Made by a program: the position numbers and the translations under genes
Notes under the pieces: generated by a model
Database searches by the model: none
Seen by the model: the letters and a program-made list of their open reading frames with translations, nothing else
What the model was told of the DNA's origin: nothing
Shown here: one piece after another, positions 27,779 through 36,864 of the stretch
Layout: the number at the start of each line of letters is the position of its first letter
How positions within the stretch are numbered: the first letter of the stretch is position 1
Assembly: GCA_016715965.1 (NCBI GenBank)
Contig: JADJXG010000001.1
Coordinates: 2,361,501 to 2,425,500, forward strand
Source of the DNA: Saprospiraceae bacterium
GTDB lineage: Bacteria; Bacteroidota; Bacteroidia; Chitinophagales; Saprospiraceae
Reading direction: 5' to 3'
DNA length: 64,000 bases

Positions 27779-28473
27779 TGGAATTGTCAAACAAAATGAT
27801 ACCGCGAATTTGGTGGATGTTCTTTTTAATTTCTTCCTGTTCTTATTTTGACAAGAACGGTCCCCTGATATTGAAGGAACCTGCCCATCAAGAACCCAAT
27901 GAAAATGCAGAAAAGTCCTTCGAAGCCTTCGAATTTTCAGATCGGACCATCTGGCAAAAGCCTTTTCTAATTATTGACCTTCTTGAACCATTGGATCAAA
28001 AGGTAGTTGCAGACATTGGAGCCGGAAGTGGTTATTTTACTTTTCGCTTCATTCATAAGGCCAAAAAAGTGATCGCTGTTGAAATAGACAGTACATTGAT
28101 CGAGCTGATGAATGCTGAAAAGGATTATTACGATCAGGAACTTCAAAGAAAATATGAAGCCAGATTGGCCACTCCGGATGATTCAAAGCTTAAAGACGAT
28201 GAAGTAGATATTGTCTTCATTTCGAATACTTACACCTATCTGGAAAACAGAATGGAATACCTTAAAAATCTAAAACCCAAACTAAAGGCAGACGGTATCC
28301 TTGTGATCGTGGATTTTAAAAAGAAAATGACGCCAATTGGGCCTCCTCTTGACCAGAGATTGGCACAAGGAGATGTAGAAAGTGAACTCGTATTGGCAGG
28401 TTATCACATTGCAAAATCGGATGACATAAGTCTCGAATATCAGTATATCATTATTGCAGAACCAAATCCTTGA
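27778..28473 (+). CDS. Class I SAM methyltransferase with lipoprotein-type N-terminus
   Basis: The protein has 231 residues. Residues 1-21 look like a lipoprotein signal (IWWMFFLISSC, cysteine about 21) followed by a short linker. The rest is a Rossmann methyltransferase: motif I VVADIGAGSGYFTFRF (about 78-92), an acidic residue after strand 2 (VIAVEID), and motif IV region VDIVFISNTYTYL. Related enzymes are usually cytoplasmic, and S-adenosylmethionine is not known to occur in the periplasm, so the apparent export signal is odd. The ATG shares one base with the dacB stop. Its stop codon directly abuts the stop of the convergent DUF4340 gene. Confidence 0.82.
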   Translation: MELSNKMIPRIWWMFFLISSCSYFDKNGPLILKEPAHQEPNENAEKSFEAFEFSDRTIWQKPFLIIDLLEPLDQKVVADIGAGSGYFTFRFIHKAKKVIAVEIDSTLIELMNAEKDYYDQELQRKYEARLATPDDSKLKDDEVDIVFISNTYTYLENRMEYLKNLKPKLKADGILVIVDFKKKMTPIGPPLDQRLAQGDVESELVLAGYHIAKSDDISLEYQYIIIAEPNP

Positions 28474-29490
28474 TCAGCCTTTGATCATGTCCTGAAAATC
28501 TTTCAGGATCATATCGATTTGCTGAATCTGTGTCATCATAAAATCACCGTCACTTCGGTGCACAAAAAATCTAAAAAAATTGCGCTGCGATAAAAACTCA
28601 GGACTGAGATCCACTGGAGCATCTAAATGATCATTGACCGGATAAAGACTAAGACTAAACGTATCTACCGCACTGGATTTGGTGATCCTGATTCGGCAAT
28701 ATGGTGTAAGCAATGGAATGCTGTCTTTGGCGGGATGCAAGTTTTTATATGCTTCTATCATGGCCAAAGGAATATTCTCAAGGTAGGATCTTAAAAATTT
28801 TGACTTCACATGGCTGGTAGAAATTGAAAGTGCACCCAAAGACTGAATATTGTATTTGTTTTCAACCTGAGAAATTCGAAAAGACCTTTCTGGTTCATAA
28901 GGATAGCTGACTTCAAGGGTCGAGATGTCTTCTGGCTTGACCGGAATCATGGCTCTCTCGCGCCAGTCATCCAAGGCAAGTTCGTATCGTTGGCGGACGT
29001 TGGATACTTTTTTATCCAAGTGCATAATATAAGGTTGACGGTAACCATCCATCAAAAAATAAACACCTGTCTCGTCATCCGTTACTCCGCCAATGTAATA
29101 GGTTTTTAATTTGTTTTGATTTTTACCATAGATTTCTACCTTCAAACCGATCTCAGAAAAATCTTTCATGATCACTTCATACGCTGGCTTTGGAGGAATG
29201 GATTTGATACTAATATGACTCATGGCGTACAACAGATTTTGTACCGGATTAATAAAAGCCTTGTATCGATCGTTAACATACCATTCGCCATTTTTCTTTT
29301 CCAGCTGTATGGGTTTTCCTCCTTTTCTCACCATAAAAATTTTATAGACCTCATTTTCATCTTCGATGGCAAACTGTCGGTCTGCAGTGTCAATGGAGGA
29401 TTTTGAATCTGAGTGTGTGGTAATCCACCATGCAGCAATGCCCAGAAGAATAAATAGCGCGGTGAGAATATAAAGAGTTTTGTTATTCAT
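28474..29490 (-). CDS. DUF4340-domain protein at the end of the gliding ABC operon
   Basis: From the ATG at 29490, one nucleotide after the gldG stop, the protein has 338 residues. It begins MNNKTLYILTALFILLG with one membrane segment (about 4-22) and continues as a soluble extracytoplasmic domain typical of DUF4340 (WYVNDRYKAFINPVQNLL, then GVYFLMDGYRQPYIMHL). DUF4340 proteins are regularly encoded next to GldG-type ABC transporter components. Function is unknown, but position suggests an accessory subunit of the GldAFG complex. It runs convergently into the methyltransferase gene with no spacer. Confidence 0.85.
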   Translation of the reverse strand: MNNKTLYILTALFILLGIAAWWITTHSDSKSSIDTADRQFAIEDENEVYKIFMVRKGGKPIQLEKKNGEWYVNDRYKAFINPVQNLLYAMSHISIKSIPPKPAYEVIMKDFSEIGLKVEIYGKNQNKLKTYYIGGVTDDETGVYFLMDGYRQPYIMHLDKKVSNVRQRYELALDDWRERAMIPVKPEDISTLEVSYPYEPERSFRISQVENKYNIQSLGALSISTSHVKSKFLRSYLENIPLAMIEAYKNLHPAKDSIPLLTPYCRIRITKSSAVDTFSLSLYPVNDHLDAPVDLSPEFLSQRNFFRFFVHRSDGDFMMTQIQQIDMILKDFQDMIKG

Positions 29491-29491
29491 T

Positions 29492-31195
29492 TTAGATTTT
29501 GATGTACTTCCTTTTACGGGAGTAATGATTGAAAACCCCAAACAGGATGAGGAGGAAGATTGGTATTCCTACGTTAAAAAACTGCCAGAAGGTTTTTTCT
29601 TTTTCAGCCTTCACTTTATCGAGCAATCGCAGTTTGTATTGTTTGGATCTTGCGGCGAGCACCTGATTGGGGTCAATCAAATATTCAACTGCATTGAGTA
29701 TAAAATCCTTGTTGCCTTCAAAGGTCAGTTTTTCCCAGCGACTGTAACCCATGGGAGCTGTCTTTCCGGTCTCTTCATCGTATAGATTTTTTGGCAAGTC
29801 TCCATCTCCCACAACGATGATTGACGTTGGTTTTGATTTGGATTTGAATTCCATCTGGAGAGCTGCAAGATTGTTCATCATTTCCTCGGTTACCCTGTTT
29901 TCATATAAAGATGAAAATTCTCCTTCCAGCAAAACTGCTACAGGCAGATAGGGCTTGTTAAATTTTTCAGGCTCCGGTTTGTACCGCAAAATATCAAAAC
30001 CAATTTTCATAGGAGCCAACTGATAGCGGCTGTATTGGGACGAATTCAAAAGAATTGTTTTTCGGACAGGATATTTTGTTTTTAGCGTGTCAATGGTTGA
30101 AACAAATTCCAAGTTGACTCTATCGATGTGATTGGTGATGGGGTGGTGGTCTTTGGATGCAATGAGTGGATGGTAATACCATGGAAATAATTCTATCTGT
30201 GGTTTTCCCCCCTGCCTTCCAATGACCTGAGGAATTCTTGAGCATTCCAGATCTAAAACCAAATTCGGCTCAATTCGAACACCATATTCAAATAGCTGAT
30301 CTCCAAGGTTGACATCCAGAACTTCAGGAATGTATTCGTTTCTTTCTCCTAGTGAGTCCAGGCTCATGGCAATTCCGTCTAAAAAAAACATGGCTTTGCC
30401 CCCATTCATAAGAAACTGATCCAGTTTAAATTTATTTTTTTCCTCAAACTTTTGAGTAGGCCTTGCTACAATCACCAAATCGATTTCAGAATTGATTTTA
30501 GCCACACTGTCTAAATGAATTCGGCCAACATTGTAAAATGGGTATAATAGACCCATGAGCGACTTGGTATACTCAGTTTCCAATTCGCCATTGCCTGTTG
30601 TAAGCACAATATTTTTGCGATCCTTGTATTTCAGTTTTTGAATGGCATTGGCAAATTTGTATTCAAGCAAACCAATGGAATTGCTCAACTTGGCGTCCTG
30701 GTCCTGATCTGCAGAATTTTCCAGCAGATTGACCGCCACTTTGCGCTCCCCATAATTAAAAATGGCATAGGGATAAATGATCTGTTCTTTGTTTTCAGTA
30801 CCGGATCGAACGAATAAGTTGGTGGGTAACAAACCTTCTTTTTTAAGTTCTTCTCTTTTCGCATTGATTTCCTCAACCGTTCCATCATTTGGATCTTCAA
30901 ACTGGTATTCCACATATCCTGAGACCGATGCAAACTGATCGAGCATTTCAATGGTACTTTGTTGAAGCCTTTTGAAACCTGATGGAAATTCTCCTTCCAG
31001 CAAGACTCTGACAAAGACCACTTCCGGCAATTCTTTGAGAATTTTTTTGGTGGCCGGGGTGAGCGTAAATCTTTTTTCTTCGGTGAGGTCAATCGAACCA
31101 TACAGATAGCTTGAAATCACATTGACCAGGATCAAGATACCAGCCAGTACCAACAATCCTGCAAAATTTTTAATGTTTTTGAAGAGTGCCATCAT
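29492..31195 (-). CDS. gldG: Gliding motility-associated ABC transporter substrate-binding protein GldG
   Basis: The 567-residue protein has one N-terminal and one C-terminal membrane segment (about 12-32 and 541-560) around a large extracytoplasmic domain. Family landmarks are SSYLYGSIDLTEEKRFTLTP near the N-terminus, the central IVLTTGNGELET, and NDGTVEEINAKREELKKEG. It matches GldG of Flavobacterium in length and layout. With GldA and GldF it forms an ABC transporter required for gliding in some Bacteroidota. The start abuts the gldF stop with no gap. Confidence 0.93.
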   Translation of the reverse strand: MMALFKNIKNFAGLLVLAGILILVNVISSYLYGSIDLTEEKRFTLTPATKKILKELPEVVFVRVLLEGEFPSGFKRLQQSTIEMLDQFASVSGYVEYQFEDPNDGTVEEINAKREELKKEGLLPTNLFVRSGTENKEQIIYPYAIFNYGERKVAVNLLENSADQDQDAKLSNSIGLLEYKFANAIQKLKYKDRKNIVLTTGNGELETEYTKSLMGLLYPFYNVGRIHLDSVAKINSEIDLVIVARPTQKFEEKNKFKLDQFLMNGGKAMFFLDGIAMSLDSLGERNEYIPEVLDVNLGDQLFEYGVRIEPNLVLDLECSRIPQVIGRQGGKPQIELFPWYYHPLIASKDHHPITNHIDRVNLEFVSTIDTLKTKYPVRKTILLNSSQYSRYQLAPMKIGFDILRYKPEPEKFNKPYLPVAVLLEGEFSSLYENRVTEEMMNNLAALQMEFKSKSKPTSIIVVGDGDLPKNLYDEETGKTAPMGYSRWEKLTFEGNKDFILNAVEYLIDPNQVLAARSKQYKLRLLDKVKAEKEKTFWQFFNVGIPIFLLILFGVFNHYSRKRKYIKI

Positions 31196-31927
31196 TTAAA
31201 ACAATCGGTTTTTGATCCAATAGATGGTCAGCCAAAGAAAGAATCCAATAATACTCAGGAAATATATAAAATCTCTGCTGTCTAGTTTTCCTTTGCTCAT
31301 GGAGTTGTAGTGAAAATCCATGCCGATCATAGCGACAATGTCATCTGTTTTTCCATAAAAAAGTGGCAATTTGCTCAAAAAATAAAAACCGTAATAAAAA
31401 AGAAAACACATCAGAATAGAAAAAAGAAAAGATATGATTTGGTTTTTGTTGAGTGTGGATCCATACAAACCTATGGAAGTAAATGAAGCTGCGAGAAAAA
31501 ACAAGCCGATGTAAGATCCGGCAATGGCACCTGAATCAAGATTGCCAACAGGCGACCCCAGGCGGTGTACAGAATAATAGTAAAATAATGTTGGAAGCAA
31601 GGTGATGATGGCCAGAACAAGACTTGCAAAATATTTACCCAGTACAATCTGTGATTCGGAGATGGGTTTGGTGATCAAAATTTCCAGGGTACCAGATTGC
31701 AATTCTTCAGAAAAAGATCGCATTGTCACTGCAGGAATCATAAACAACAAAATAATCGGCGCAATGGAAAATAGCTGATCCAGAGATGCTTCGTTGTAAT
31801 ATAAAATGCTCGTATCCGGAAATACCCACATGAGCAATCCCATTAACATCAGAAAGACCGCGATGACCATATAACCGATCAGGGAACTAAAAAAAGCTGA
31901 AATCTCTTTTAAAAAAATGATCCACAT
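31196..31927 (-). CDS. gldF: Gliding motility-associated ABC transporter permease GldF
   Basis: The 243-residue permease has six hydrophobic segments. It includes MWIIFLKEISAFFSSLIGYM at the start and the conserved ABC-2 region IPAVTMRSFSEELQSGTLEILIT followed by SESQIVLGKYFASL. It is the ABC-2-type membrane component that pairs with GldA. It lies 5 nt downstream of gldA and directly abuts gldG, the same order as in other Bacteroidota except that gldA is here part of the cluster. Confidence 0.93.
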   Translation of the reverse strand: MWIIFLKEISAFFSSLIGYMVIAVFLMLMGLLMWVFPDTSILYYNEASLDQLFSIAPIILLFMIPAVTMRSFSEELQSGTLEILITKPISESQIVLGKYFASLVLAIITLLPTLFYYYSVHRLGSPVGNLDSGAIAGSYIGLFFLAASFTSIGLYGSTLNKNQIISFLFSILMCFLFYYGFYFLSKLPLFYGKTDDIVAMIGMDFHYNSMSKGKLDSRDFIYFLSIIGFFLWLTIYWIKNRLF

Positions 31928-31932
31928 CGCGT

Positions 31933-32850
31933 TTACTGTTCTTGTTTTTTGGTGAGCAAACTAAATACATCTTCAACGCTATTTTTTTCGCGGTGCATTT
32001 CGAGCAGGGTCCATTTTTGTTGAACAGAAATATTGTAAATGGTTTCTCTCAAATCTGATTTCTGATTGGCATAGAGCGTGTACAGTCCTTTACCATGGTG
32101 CTTGAGATTTTGGACACCCGGTAAAGACTTAAGTATGTTTTCATTTACAGCTTGTGTAAATTCGACGTGGACCACTTGTCGATCCAAACCAATTTCCTGT
32201 AGATCTTTGATGTTGTTGTCTGCTACAATGCGGCCCTGATGGATGATGATCACCCGATCACAAAGGGCTTGGACCTCTTGCATAATGTGCGTCGAAAAAA
32301 TCACGGTCTTTTCTTTTCCAAAACCCTTGATCAGGTTTCGGATGTCCTGGATTTGGTTGGGATCTAAACCTGAAGTCGGCTCGTCCAAAATCAATACCTC
32401 CGGATCATGTAGCAAGGCCTGACTTAGACCAACCCTTTGCCGGTACCCTTTGGACAGCGAGCCAATGTATTTGTTCTGTTCGCGGGTAAGACCTGTTATT
32501 TCGATGAGTTCATCAACGCGATGCATGGGTTTTACCACCCCGGCAAGTCGTGCAAAAACCAAAAGATATTCACGGACAAACATGTCCTTATAGAGTGGAT
32601 TGTGCTCGGGCAAATAGCCCATTTTTTTCTTTGCCTCGATGGGTTGCTCGATGACGTCAAAATCGCAGATTTTCGCTGTTCCGGAACTCGGAGCCAGAAA
32701 AGCCGTCAAAATTTTCATAGTGGTTGTCTTGCCAGCCCCATTGGGACCTAGAAATCCCAGAATCTGCCCTTTGGGCAGTTCAAAGTTGATCCCATCCAGT
32801 GCCCGCTGGGTTCCATAAATTTTGACCAAATCCTTGACAATGACAGACAT
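31933..32850 (-). CDS. gldA: Gliding motility-associated ABC transporter ATPase GldA
   Basis: The 305-residue ATPase has Walker A GPNGAGKT (35-42), signature SLSKGYRQRVGLSQAL, Walker B EVLILDEPTSGLDP and switch His in VIFSTHIMQEV. A C-terminal extension of about 80 residues (from DLQEIGLDRQVV) is typical of GldA/NosF-like proteins. All motifs are intact. It is 5 nt upstream of gldF. In Flavobacterium johnsoniae gldA is separate from gldFG; here all three are contiguous. It is preceded at 44 nt by truB on the same strand. Confidence 0.93.
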   Translation of the reverse strand: MSVIVKDLVKIYGTQRALDGINFELPKGQILGFLGPNGAGKTTTMKILTAFLAPSSGTAKICDFDVIEQPIEAKKKMGYLPEHNPLYKDMFVREYLLVFARLAGVVKPMHRVDELIEITGLTREQNKYIGSLSKGYRQRVGLSQALLHDPEVLILDEPTSGLDPNQIQDIRNLIKGFGKEKTVIFSTHIMQEVQALCDRVIIIHQGRIVADNNIKDLQEIGLDRQVVHVEFTQAVNENILKSLPGVQNLKHHGKGLYTLYANQKSDLRETIYNISVQQKWTLLEMHREKNSVEDVFSLLTKKQEQ

Positions 32851-32894
32851 TCAATAGTGGATGCGTGGATGAAAAGGCACAAAGTTAGAACGAT

Positions 32895-33683
32895 TCAGGC
32901 ACTTAAAGGTGGATTGGGCTTCTTAAGAATTTGCAAAAACTCATCCAGTGGCCAGGCATTCTCAATTTTGCAGGGTCCGATTGCATCCCTGCAGAGTGCG
33001 GATAAGTAAGCTGCATTGTTCAATCTCTGACCGAATTCATGCGCGATAGACCGTATATAAGTGCCTTTGGTACAGCGGATTCGAAAAGAAATAACCGGAC
33101 CCTCTCTACCCGTCAACTCAAACTCAGCAATGTGCACCGGCTTTGGTTGTAAAACGACTTCATTCCCTTTTCTTGCGAGCGCATAGGCTCGCTTGCCTCC
33201 AATTTTAACGGCCGAATGCGCCGGTGGCACCAATTCCTGATATCCTATAAAAGAGTCTTTCACCTTTTCCAGTTCGGAGTCCGTAATCCCTGAGGGGTCC
33301 GGCCCTGGCTGTATCTCCCTTTCCAGATCATAACTCTCTGTCCATGCTCCGAGGGTCAATTGTCCGGAATAGGTTTTTTCCAGGTCCTGGTACTCATTGA
33401 TTTTTTTAGTCATTCGACCGGTGCAGACGATCAGAAGACCGGTGGCCAATGGGTCCAAGGTACCCGCGTGTCCGATTTTCAATTTTGGATACCCCAAGGA
33501 TCTCAGCGCACGCTTGATTTTTTCAATGATGTAATAGGAGGTCACCCCAAATGGCTTGTTGATTAAGATGATTTCTCCAGCGCCAAAGTCAAGAGAATCA
33601 AGTTGGGAGAAGGAGGGTAAGCGTTCCAAAATTACGAGAAGAATTGAAGATAAGCAATCATTCCAATACCCACCAACATACAA
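32895..33683 (-). CDS. truB: tRNA pseudouridine(55) synthase
   Basis: TruB makes the pseudouridine at position 55 of the T-loop of tRNAs. The catalytic motif is [16 protein letters not shown] with Asp77 (long form). [28 protein letters not shown] and [16 protein letters not shown] are also conserved. From the ATG at 33683 it has 262 residues but overlaps uppP by 52 nt. A TTG at 33629 would give 244 residues, begin 2 nt after the uppP stop and match the usual short N-terminus, so the true start may be the TTG. Confidence 0.94.
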   Translation of the reverse strand: MYVGGYWNDCLSSILLVILERLPSFSQLDSLDFGAGEIILINKPFGVTSYYIIEKIKRALRSLGYPKLKIGHAGTLDPLATGLLIVCTGRMTKKINEYQDLEKTYSGQLTLGAWTESYDLEREIQPGPDPSGITDSELEKVKDSFIGYQELVPPAHSAVKIGGKRAYALARKGNEVVLQPKPVHIAEFELTGREGPVISFRIRCTKGTYIRSIAHEFGQRLNNAAYLSALCRDAIGPCKIENAWPLDEFLQILKKPNPPLSA

Positions 33684-34432
33684 TACCAGGCAAAATAATG
33701 CAGGAGCACCTTTTTTACGATATGGATCATCAGATAGCAGGCAGCAATCCCTGTCAAAAAAGAGGCTACAAATCCAAATGCCATGGCCCCAATTGAATAG
33801 CTATGTACCATTAGATCCCCATCCATCAGGTCTTTGGCGACCTTGCCAAGGATCAAGGGCACCACCATTAAGAAGGAGAAACTCGCCGCCTGATTGCGGT
33901 CAACACCCATCAGCATTGCTGTGGAGATGGTGCTGCCGGAGCGACTAATGCCCGGTAAAATGGCGAGCATCTGGGCCAATCCCATCAGAATGGCTACTTT
34001 GGGTGTGATAGACGCATTTGCTGGTTTCCGGAGTTTGGAAGTCAAAAGGATGAGACCGTTGATGATCAGGAGGATGGATACCATCAGGATTTTTCCCTCA
34101 AAAAGACTGCTGACGATTTCCTCAAAAAACAATCCCACAATCGCGGCAGGGATCATCGAAAGGATAACATGCCAGGCAAATATCCTGGAACTGGAATCCG
34201 TGGATGAACTCAGACCGGATAGGATCTGCAGGATATTTTTGCGAAACACGTAGATGATGCTAAAGGTCGTGGCGATGTGCAAAAGCACGGTCAGTTGGAG
34301 ACTTTCGAGTCCTTTGGACTGATCACCTGTCAGATATTTTGCCAACTCGAGATGCCCGTCGCTGGAGATCGGCAAAAATTCTGTGATTCCCTGTACGATG
34401 CCAAGGATCAGGGCGATCAGATATTCAGACAT
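33632..34432 (-). CDS. uppP: Undecaprenyl-diphosphatase (BacA/UppP)
   Basis: This integral membrane phosphatase of 266 residues recycles undecaprenyl diphosphate, the lipid carrier of cell-wall and polysaccharide synthesis. Both conserved regions are present: QGITEFLPISSDGHLEL (about 14-30) and LPGISRSGSTISTAML (about 160-175), together with eight hydrophobic segments. Ser/Asp in ISSDGH replaces the more frequent ISSSGH, a known variation in Bacteroidota. It follows the DUF3098 gene by 5 nt. Confidence 0.95.
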   Translation of the reverse strand: MSEYLIALILGIVQGITEFLPISSDGHLELAKYLTGDQSKGLESLQLTVLLHIATTFSIIYVFRKNILQILSGLSSSTDSSSRIFAWHVILSMIPAAIVGLFFEEIVSSLFEGKILMVSILLIINGLILLTSKLRKPANASITPKVAILMGLAQMLAILPGISRSGSTISTAMLMGVDRNQAASFSFLMVVPLILGKVAKDLMDGDLMVHSYSIGAMAFGFVASFLTGIAACYLMIHIVKKVLLHYFAWYCMLVGIGMIAYLQFFS

Positions 34433-34437
34433 CTGGT

Positions 34438-34734
34438 TTAGTTTTTAAAGATGGCGTACACCTCGACCGCAAGACCCGCGATGATGAATGCCGGAGCTAG
34501 GACTGTGCGTCGGAAGGAATAGATGATAGACTCATCCCATACCTCCGGAGAGGGCATGCTGCCACCGGACATCAGTGCCAGACCTACGGCGATCAGACCG
34601 AGGCCCAGTAGGACAACGCGGATGTGGCTGTGGTTATAAGTCAATCCTTTGGCAGTTTGAGGCGTTTTATTTGCTTCAACGGATTTCGCCGTATTGGCGC
34701 TTTGGTCTGGCTTTTTGGATTTTGCTTCTCCCAT
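34438..34734 (-). CDS. DUF3098 small membrane protein
   Basis: The protein has 98 residues: a hydrophilic Lys/Thr-rich N-terminal third, then two hydrophobic segments (about 49-65 and 79-95). The first pair is joined by GGSMPSPEVWDESIIYSFRR, the characteristic DUF3098 core. These proteins are found only in Bacteroidota, almost always between ftsX and uppP as here, which suggests a role in envelope biogenesis or division. No biochemical function is known. It is 11 nt downstream of ftsX. Confidence 0.9.
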   Translation of the reverse strand: MGEAKSKKPDQSANTAKSVEANKTPQTAKGLTYNHSHIRVVLLGLGLIAVGLALMSGGSMPSPEVWDESIIYSFRRTVLAPAFIIAGLAVEVYAIFKN

Positions 34735-34745
34735 GATGATGCAGT

Positions 34746-35594
34746 TTATTTTTGAAATAGTTTAATGCTTTGACGAATGCTCAGATAGTGCATGGCTGGA
34801 CTGGCCATCAGCAAAACGAGTAAAGTAAGGATAAAGTTTTTGAGATCCAGGAGTTGATAGATCCAGGGAGCGAGATAATAGAGTGCCAGAAGAGCAAGTC
34901 CCATCAAGCTCACCGCCATCAGGGCACTTGCGAGGCCGTGGATAATGGCCAGGCGTGTGTAAGGCGCAAAAATTTTATGGTCTTCAGCGCCGAGCAGAGA
35001 CATCAGCCGGATGACTGGGGCCTTGGAGAGGAAGAAGATCCTTACCAGATAGCCAATGATCAGAAAAGCCAGCAATGTCAGGAGCAGGGTAGAAAAGATC
35101 ATCACCGATTTTATTTTGGACAGAGCTTGAGCCATGCCCCCAGCGGCTTGACCGGGCGGATGTGCGCTGACTGTAAGGTTTTTGGCTTTGGCCATTTGCT
35201 GGATCTGGTCGATGGTATGCGATTGGTCTTGTCTGGGGTCAAGGCTCAGAACCAAAATGTCAAAGAAAGGATTCTCCCCCTGCTCGATGTCAAGCGCTTG
35301 TTCTTCGGACATGGTCCTTATTGCATCTTCTTTCGGAATAAAGAGTACGGAAGAGGGTAGTACTCCTCTCAGTTTCTTGAGGTCGAGCTGGAGGCTGGTG
35401 AGTGAATCTGAGGGATAATCCGGCTGCAGCTCCAACACATAAGGCGTCTCAGTCCTGATCCGCTCTTCTAGTCTAAGGCTGTGGACAAAAGTCAGAAAGG
35501 CAATCCCTACGAGTGAGAGCACCAGGGCCACCGCCAGCACATGCAATAAATTGGAACTTCCCGAAGATCCCTTCAAATTACAAAATTTTTGCAA
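34746..35594 (-). CDS. ftsX: Cell-division permease-like protein FtsX
   Basis: The protein has up to 282 residues and four membrane segments (about 20-40, 165-190, 215-245, 255-275) with a periplasmic loop between the first two, as in FtsX. FtsX with the ATPase FtsE controls peptidoglycan hydrolases at division; ftsE is not in this window. The frame starts with TTG at 35594. A perfect -7-like box overlaps this codon, so a downstream start such as TTG at 35576 (MKGSSGSSNLLHV, 276 residues) may be the true one. It is the first gene of the run extending to gldG and DUF4340. Confidence 0.87.
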   Translation of the reverse strand: MQKFCNLKGSSGSSNLLHVLAVALVLSLVGIAFLTFVHSLRLEERIRTETPYVLELQPDYPSDSLTSLQLDLKKLRGVLPSSVLFIPKEDAIRTMSEEQALDIEQGENPFFDILVLSLDPRQDQSHTIDQIQQMAKAKNLTVSAHPPGQAAGGMAQALSKIKSVMIFSTLLLTLLAFLIIGYLVRIFFLSKAPVIRLMSLLGAEDHKIFAPYTRLAIIHGLASALMAVSLMGLALLALYYLAPWIYQLLDLKNFILTLLVLLMASPAMHYLSIRQSIKLFQK

Positions 35595-35599
35595 ATGTA
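35592..35599 (-). promoter_or_regulatory. Candidate -7 box (TACATTTG) of the ftsX-gld run
   Basis: On the minus strand TACATTTG fits TAnnTTTG. It overlaps the first codon of the longest ftsX frame, so transcription would begin around 35585, inside that frame. Confidence 0.4.
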
Positions 35600-35666
35600 G
35601 GGAAAAAGGGCAAAATCAGCTTTAAGAAACCTCTTCAGAATAATTTATCAAAGGATCCTAAGAACT

Positions 35667-36659
35667 TTAAAATCTTGATTTTATTCGCATGGATAATTGT
35701 TCCACTTTCTTGTGAAGGTAATTAAAGAACATACTTGTCTGGTGACCACTGCCCTTGCCAAGTAAATAAGAGGTCTCCTCAATTTTATTGTACCAATTTT
35801 CTGAGTACCTAATAAATTCTGCATCATCCGAATAGATAAAATTGGGATAGTCAAAACTGAGGTAAATGAGAGACCTATCCTCCATACGCACCAAGATGTG
35901 GTTACCTGTGTTCAGTATTTTATTTTCATAAAGTTTAAAATTGTTTGTCAGGTCTTTGTTCTTTGTGTTTGCGTTGGTCATTTGTTTTAGCAATATGATG
36001 AGTTCATCTAAATCGTTCAGAAGATCTATGGCATCAGCTGTGTTCAATTCACCTGATTCAAAATAATAAAAAATTTGTTGTAAAGTAGTATCAAACACTT
36101 TGGTACTCCAATATTCAAAAGACTTTAGTCTAGAATATTTATCCCACAACAATTCCAATTTTTGAAGAGCTTCCTCATCAATAAGTTTGGTAGAGAATTC
36201 TTCATTGACCACAGATTCCAGTTTCCAGATGGATTTGGCGTACACATATAGTTTAAAACAGCTCAGCCTGGGCTTAAGAAAGTAATAAAAAATTGGCAGC
36301 TCTTTTGTAGCGTAAGAAATATTTGGATTTTTGGAAACATCCAAATCTCTGAAAGTGTATAATAAATAATTAATGTAAGTCTCAATATTCTGAACAGGAT
36401 ATTTTAAACCCGGTACATTGAATTGTACCACTCCTTTATTATGGGTAAAAATTTTATCGATGTCAATGCTGTAGTATTTGATTAAAAACAACATCTCTTC
36501 AATGGTAAAGAATGAGTCTTGTCGGGTTTTTTTGTAAATTGAAGAAACTCCGCAATGAAGTATTCTAGACAGTTCTTCAGCCCAATGACGTTTGTCTCTA
36601 ATCTTTGCCATCAAGGCATGGTTGAAACTCTCCTTGAATTCAGTGGTATCAAATAGCAT
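35667..36659 (-). CDS. HTH-containing protein, BetR-like N-terminus
   Basis: The protein has 330 residues. Residues about 20-70 (HWAEELSRILHCGVSSIYKKTRQ, then SFFTIEEMLFLIKYYSIDID) look like an XRE/BetR-type helix-turn-helix. The remaining 250 residues are helical and rich in aromatic and acidic residues without a known motif. It is probably a transcription factor with a ligand- or partner-binding C-terminal part. It is divergent from the T9SS-cargo/lipase cluster at 36865, which may be its target. Codon use is more AT-rich than that of the gld genes upstream. Confidence 0.65.
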   Translation of the reverse strand: MLFDTTEFKESFNHALMAKIRDKRHWAEELSRILHCGVSSIYKKTRQDSFFTIEEMLFLIKYYSIDIDKIFTHNKGVVQFNVPGLKYPVQNIETYINYLLYTFRDLDVSKNPNISYATKELPIFYYFLKPRLSCFKLYVYAKSIWKLESVVNEEFSTKLIDEEALQKLELLWDKYSRLKSFEYWSTKVFDTTLQQIFYYFESGELNTADAIDLLNDLDELIILLKQMTNANTKNKDLTNNFKLYENKILNTGNHILVRMEDRSLIYLSFDYPNFIYSDDAEFIRYSENWYNKIEETSYLLGKGSGHQTSMFFNYLHKKVEQLSMRIKSRF

Positions 36660-36864
36660 TTTGTAAAATTTCGAGAATATTTACATATAAAAAAATATAA
36701 TATGATGCAAATTATCAAATTTGACCCTACAAATTTAGGAAAATTATCTACAATTGGAGAATGGATCATCTGAAAATTCCAAAAAATTTCTAACCACGAA
36801 AAAGATTTTAGTTAAATCTTTGTCCTGACACTTTTTCTATTTTTTTACATTAAATCCTAAATTT

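Noticed and set aside
33630..33683. N-terminal extension of TruB overlapping uppP as a functional feature
   Set aside because: The extra 18 residues do not resemble TruB N-termini and a TTG just after the uppP stop gives a normal protein, so the overlap is probably an artefact of start choice.
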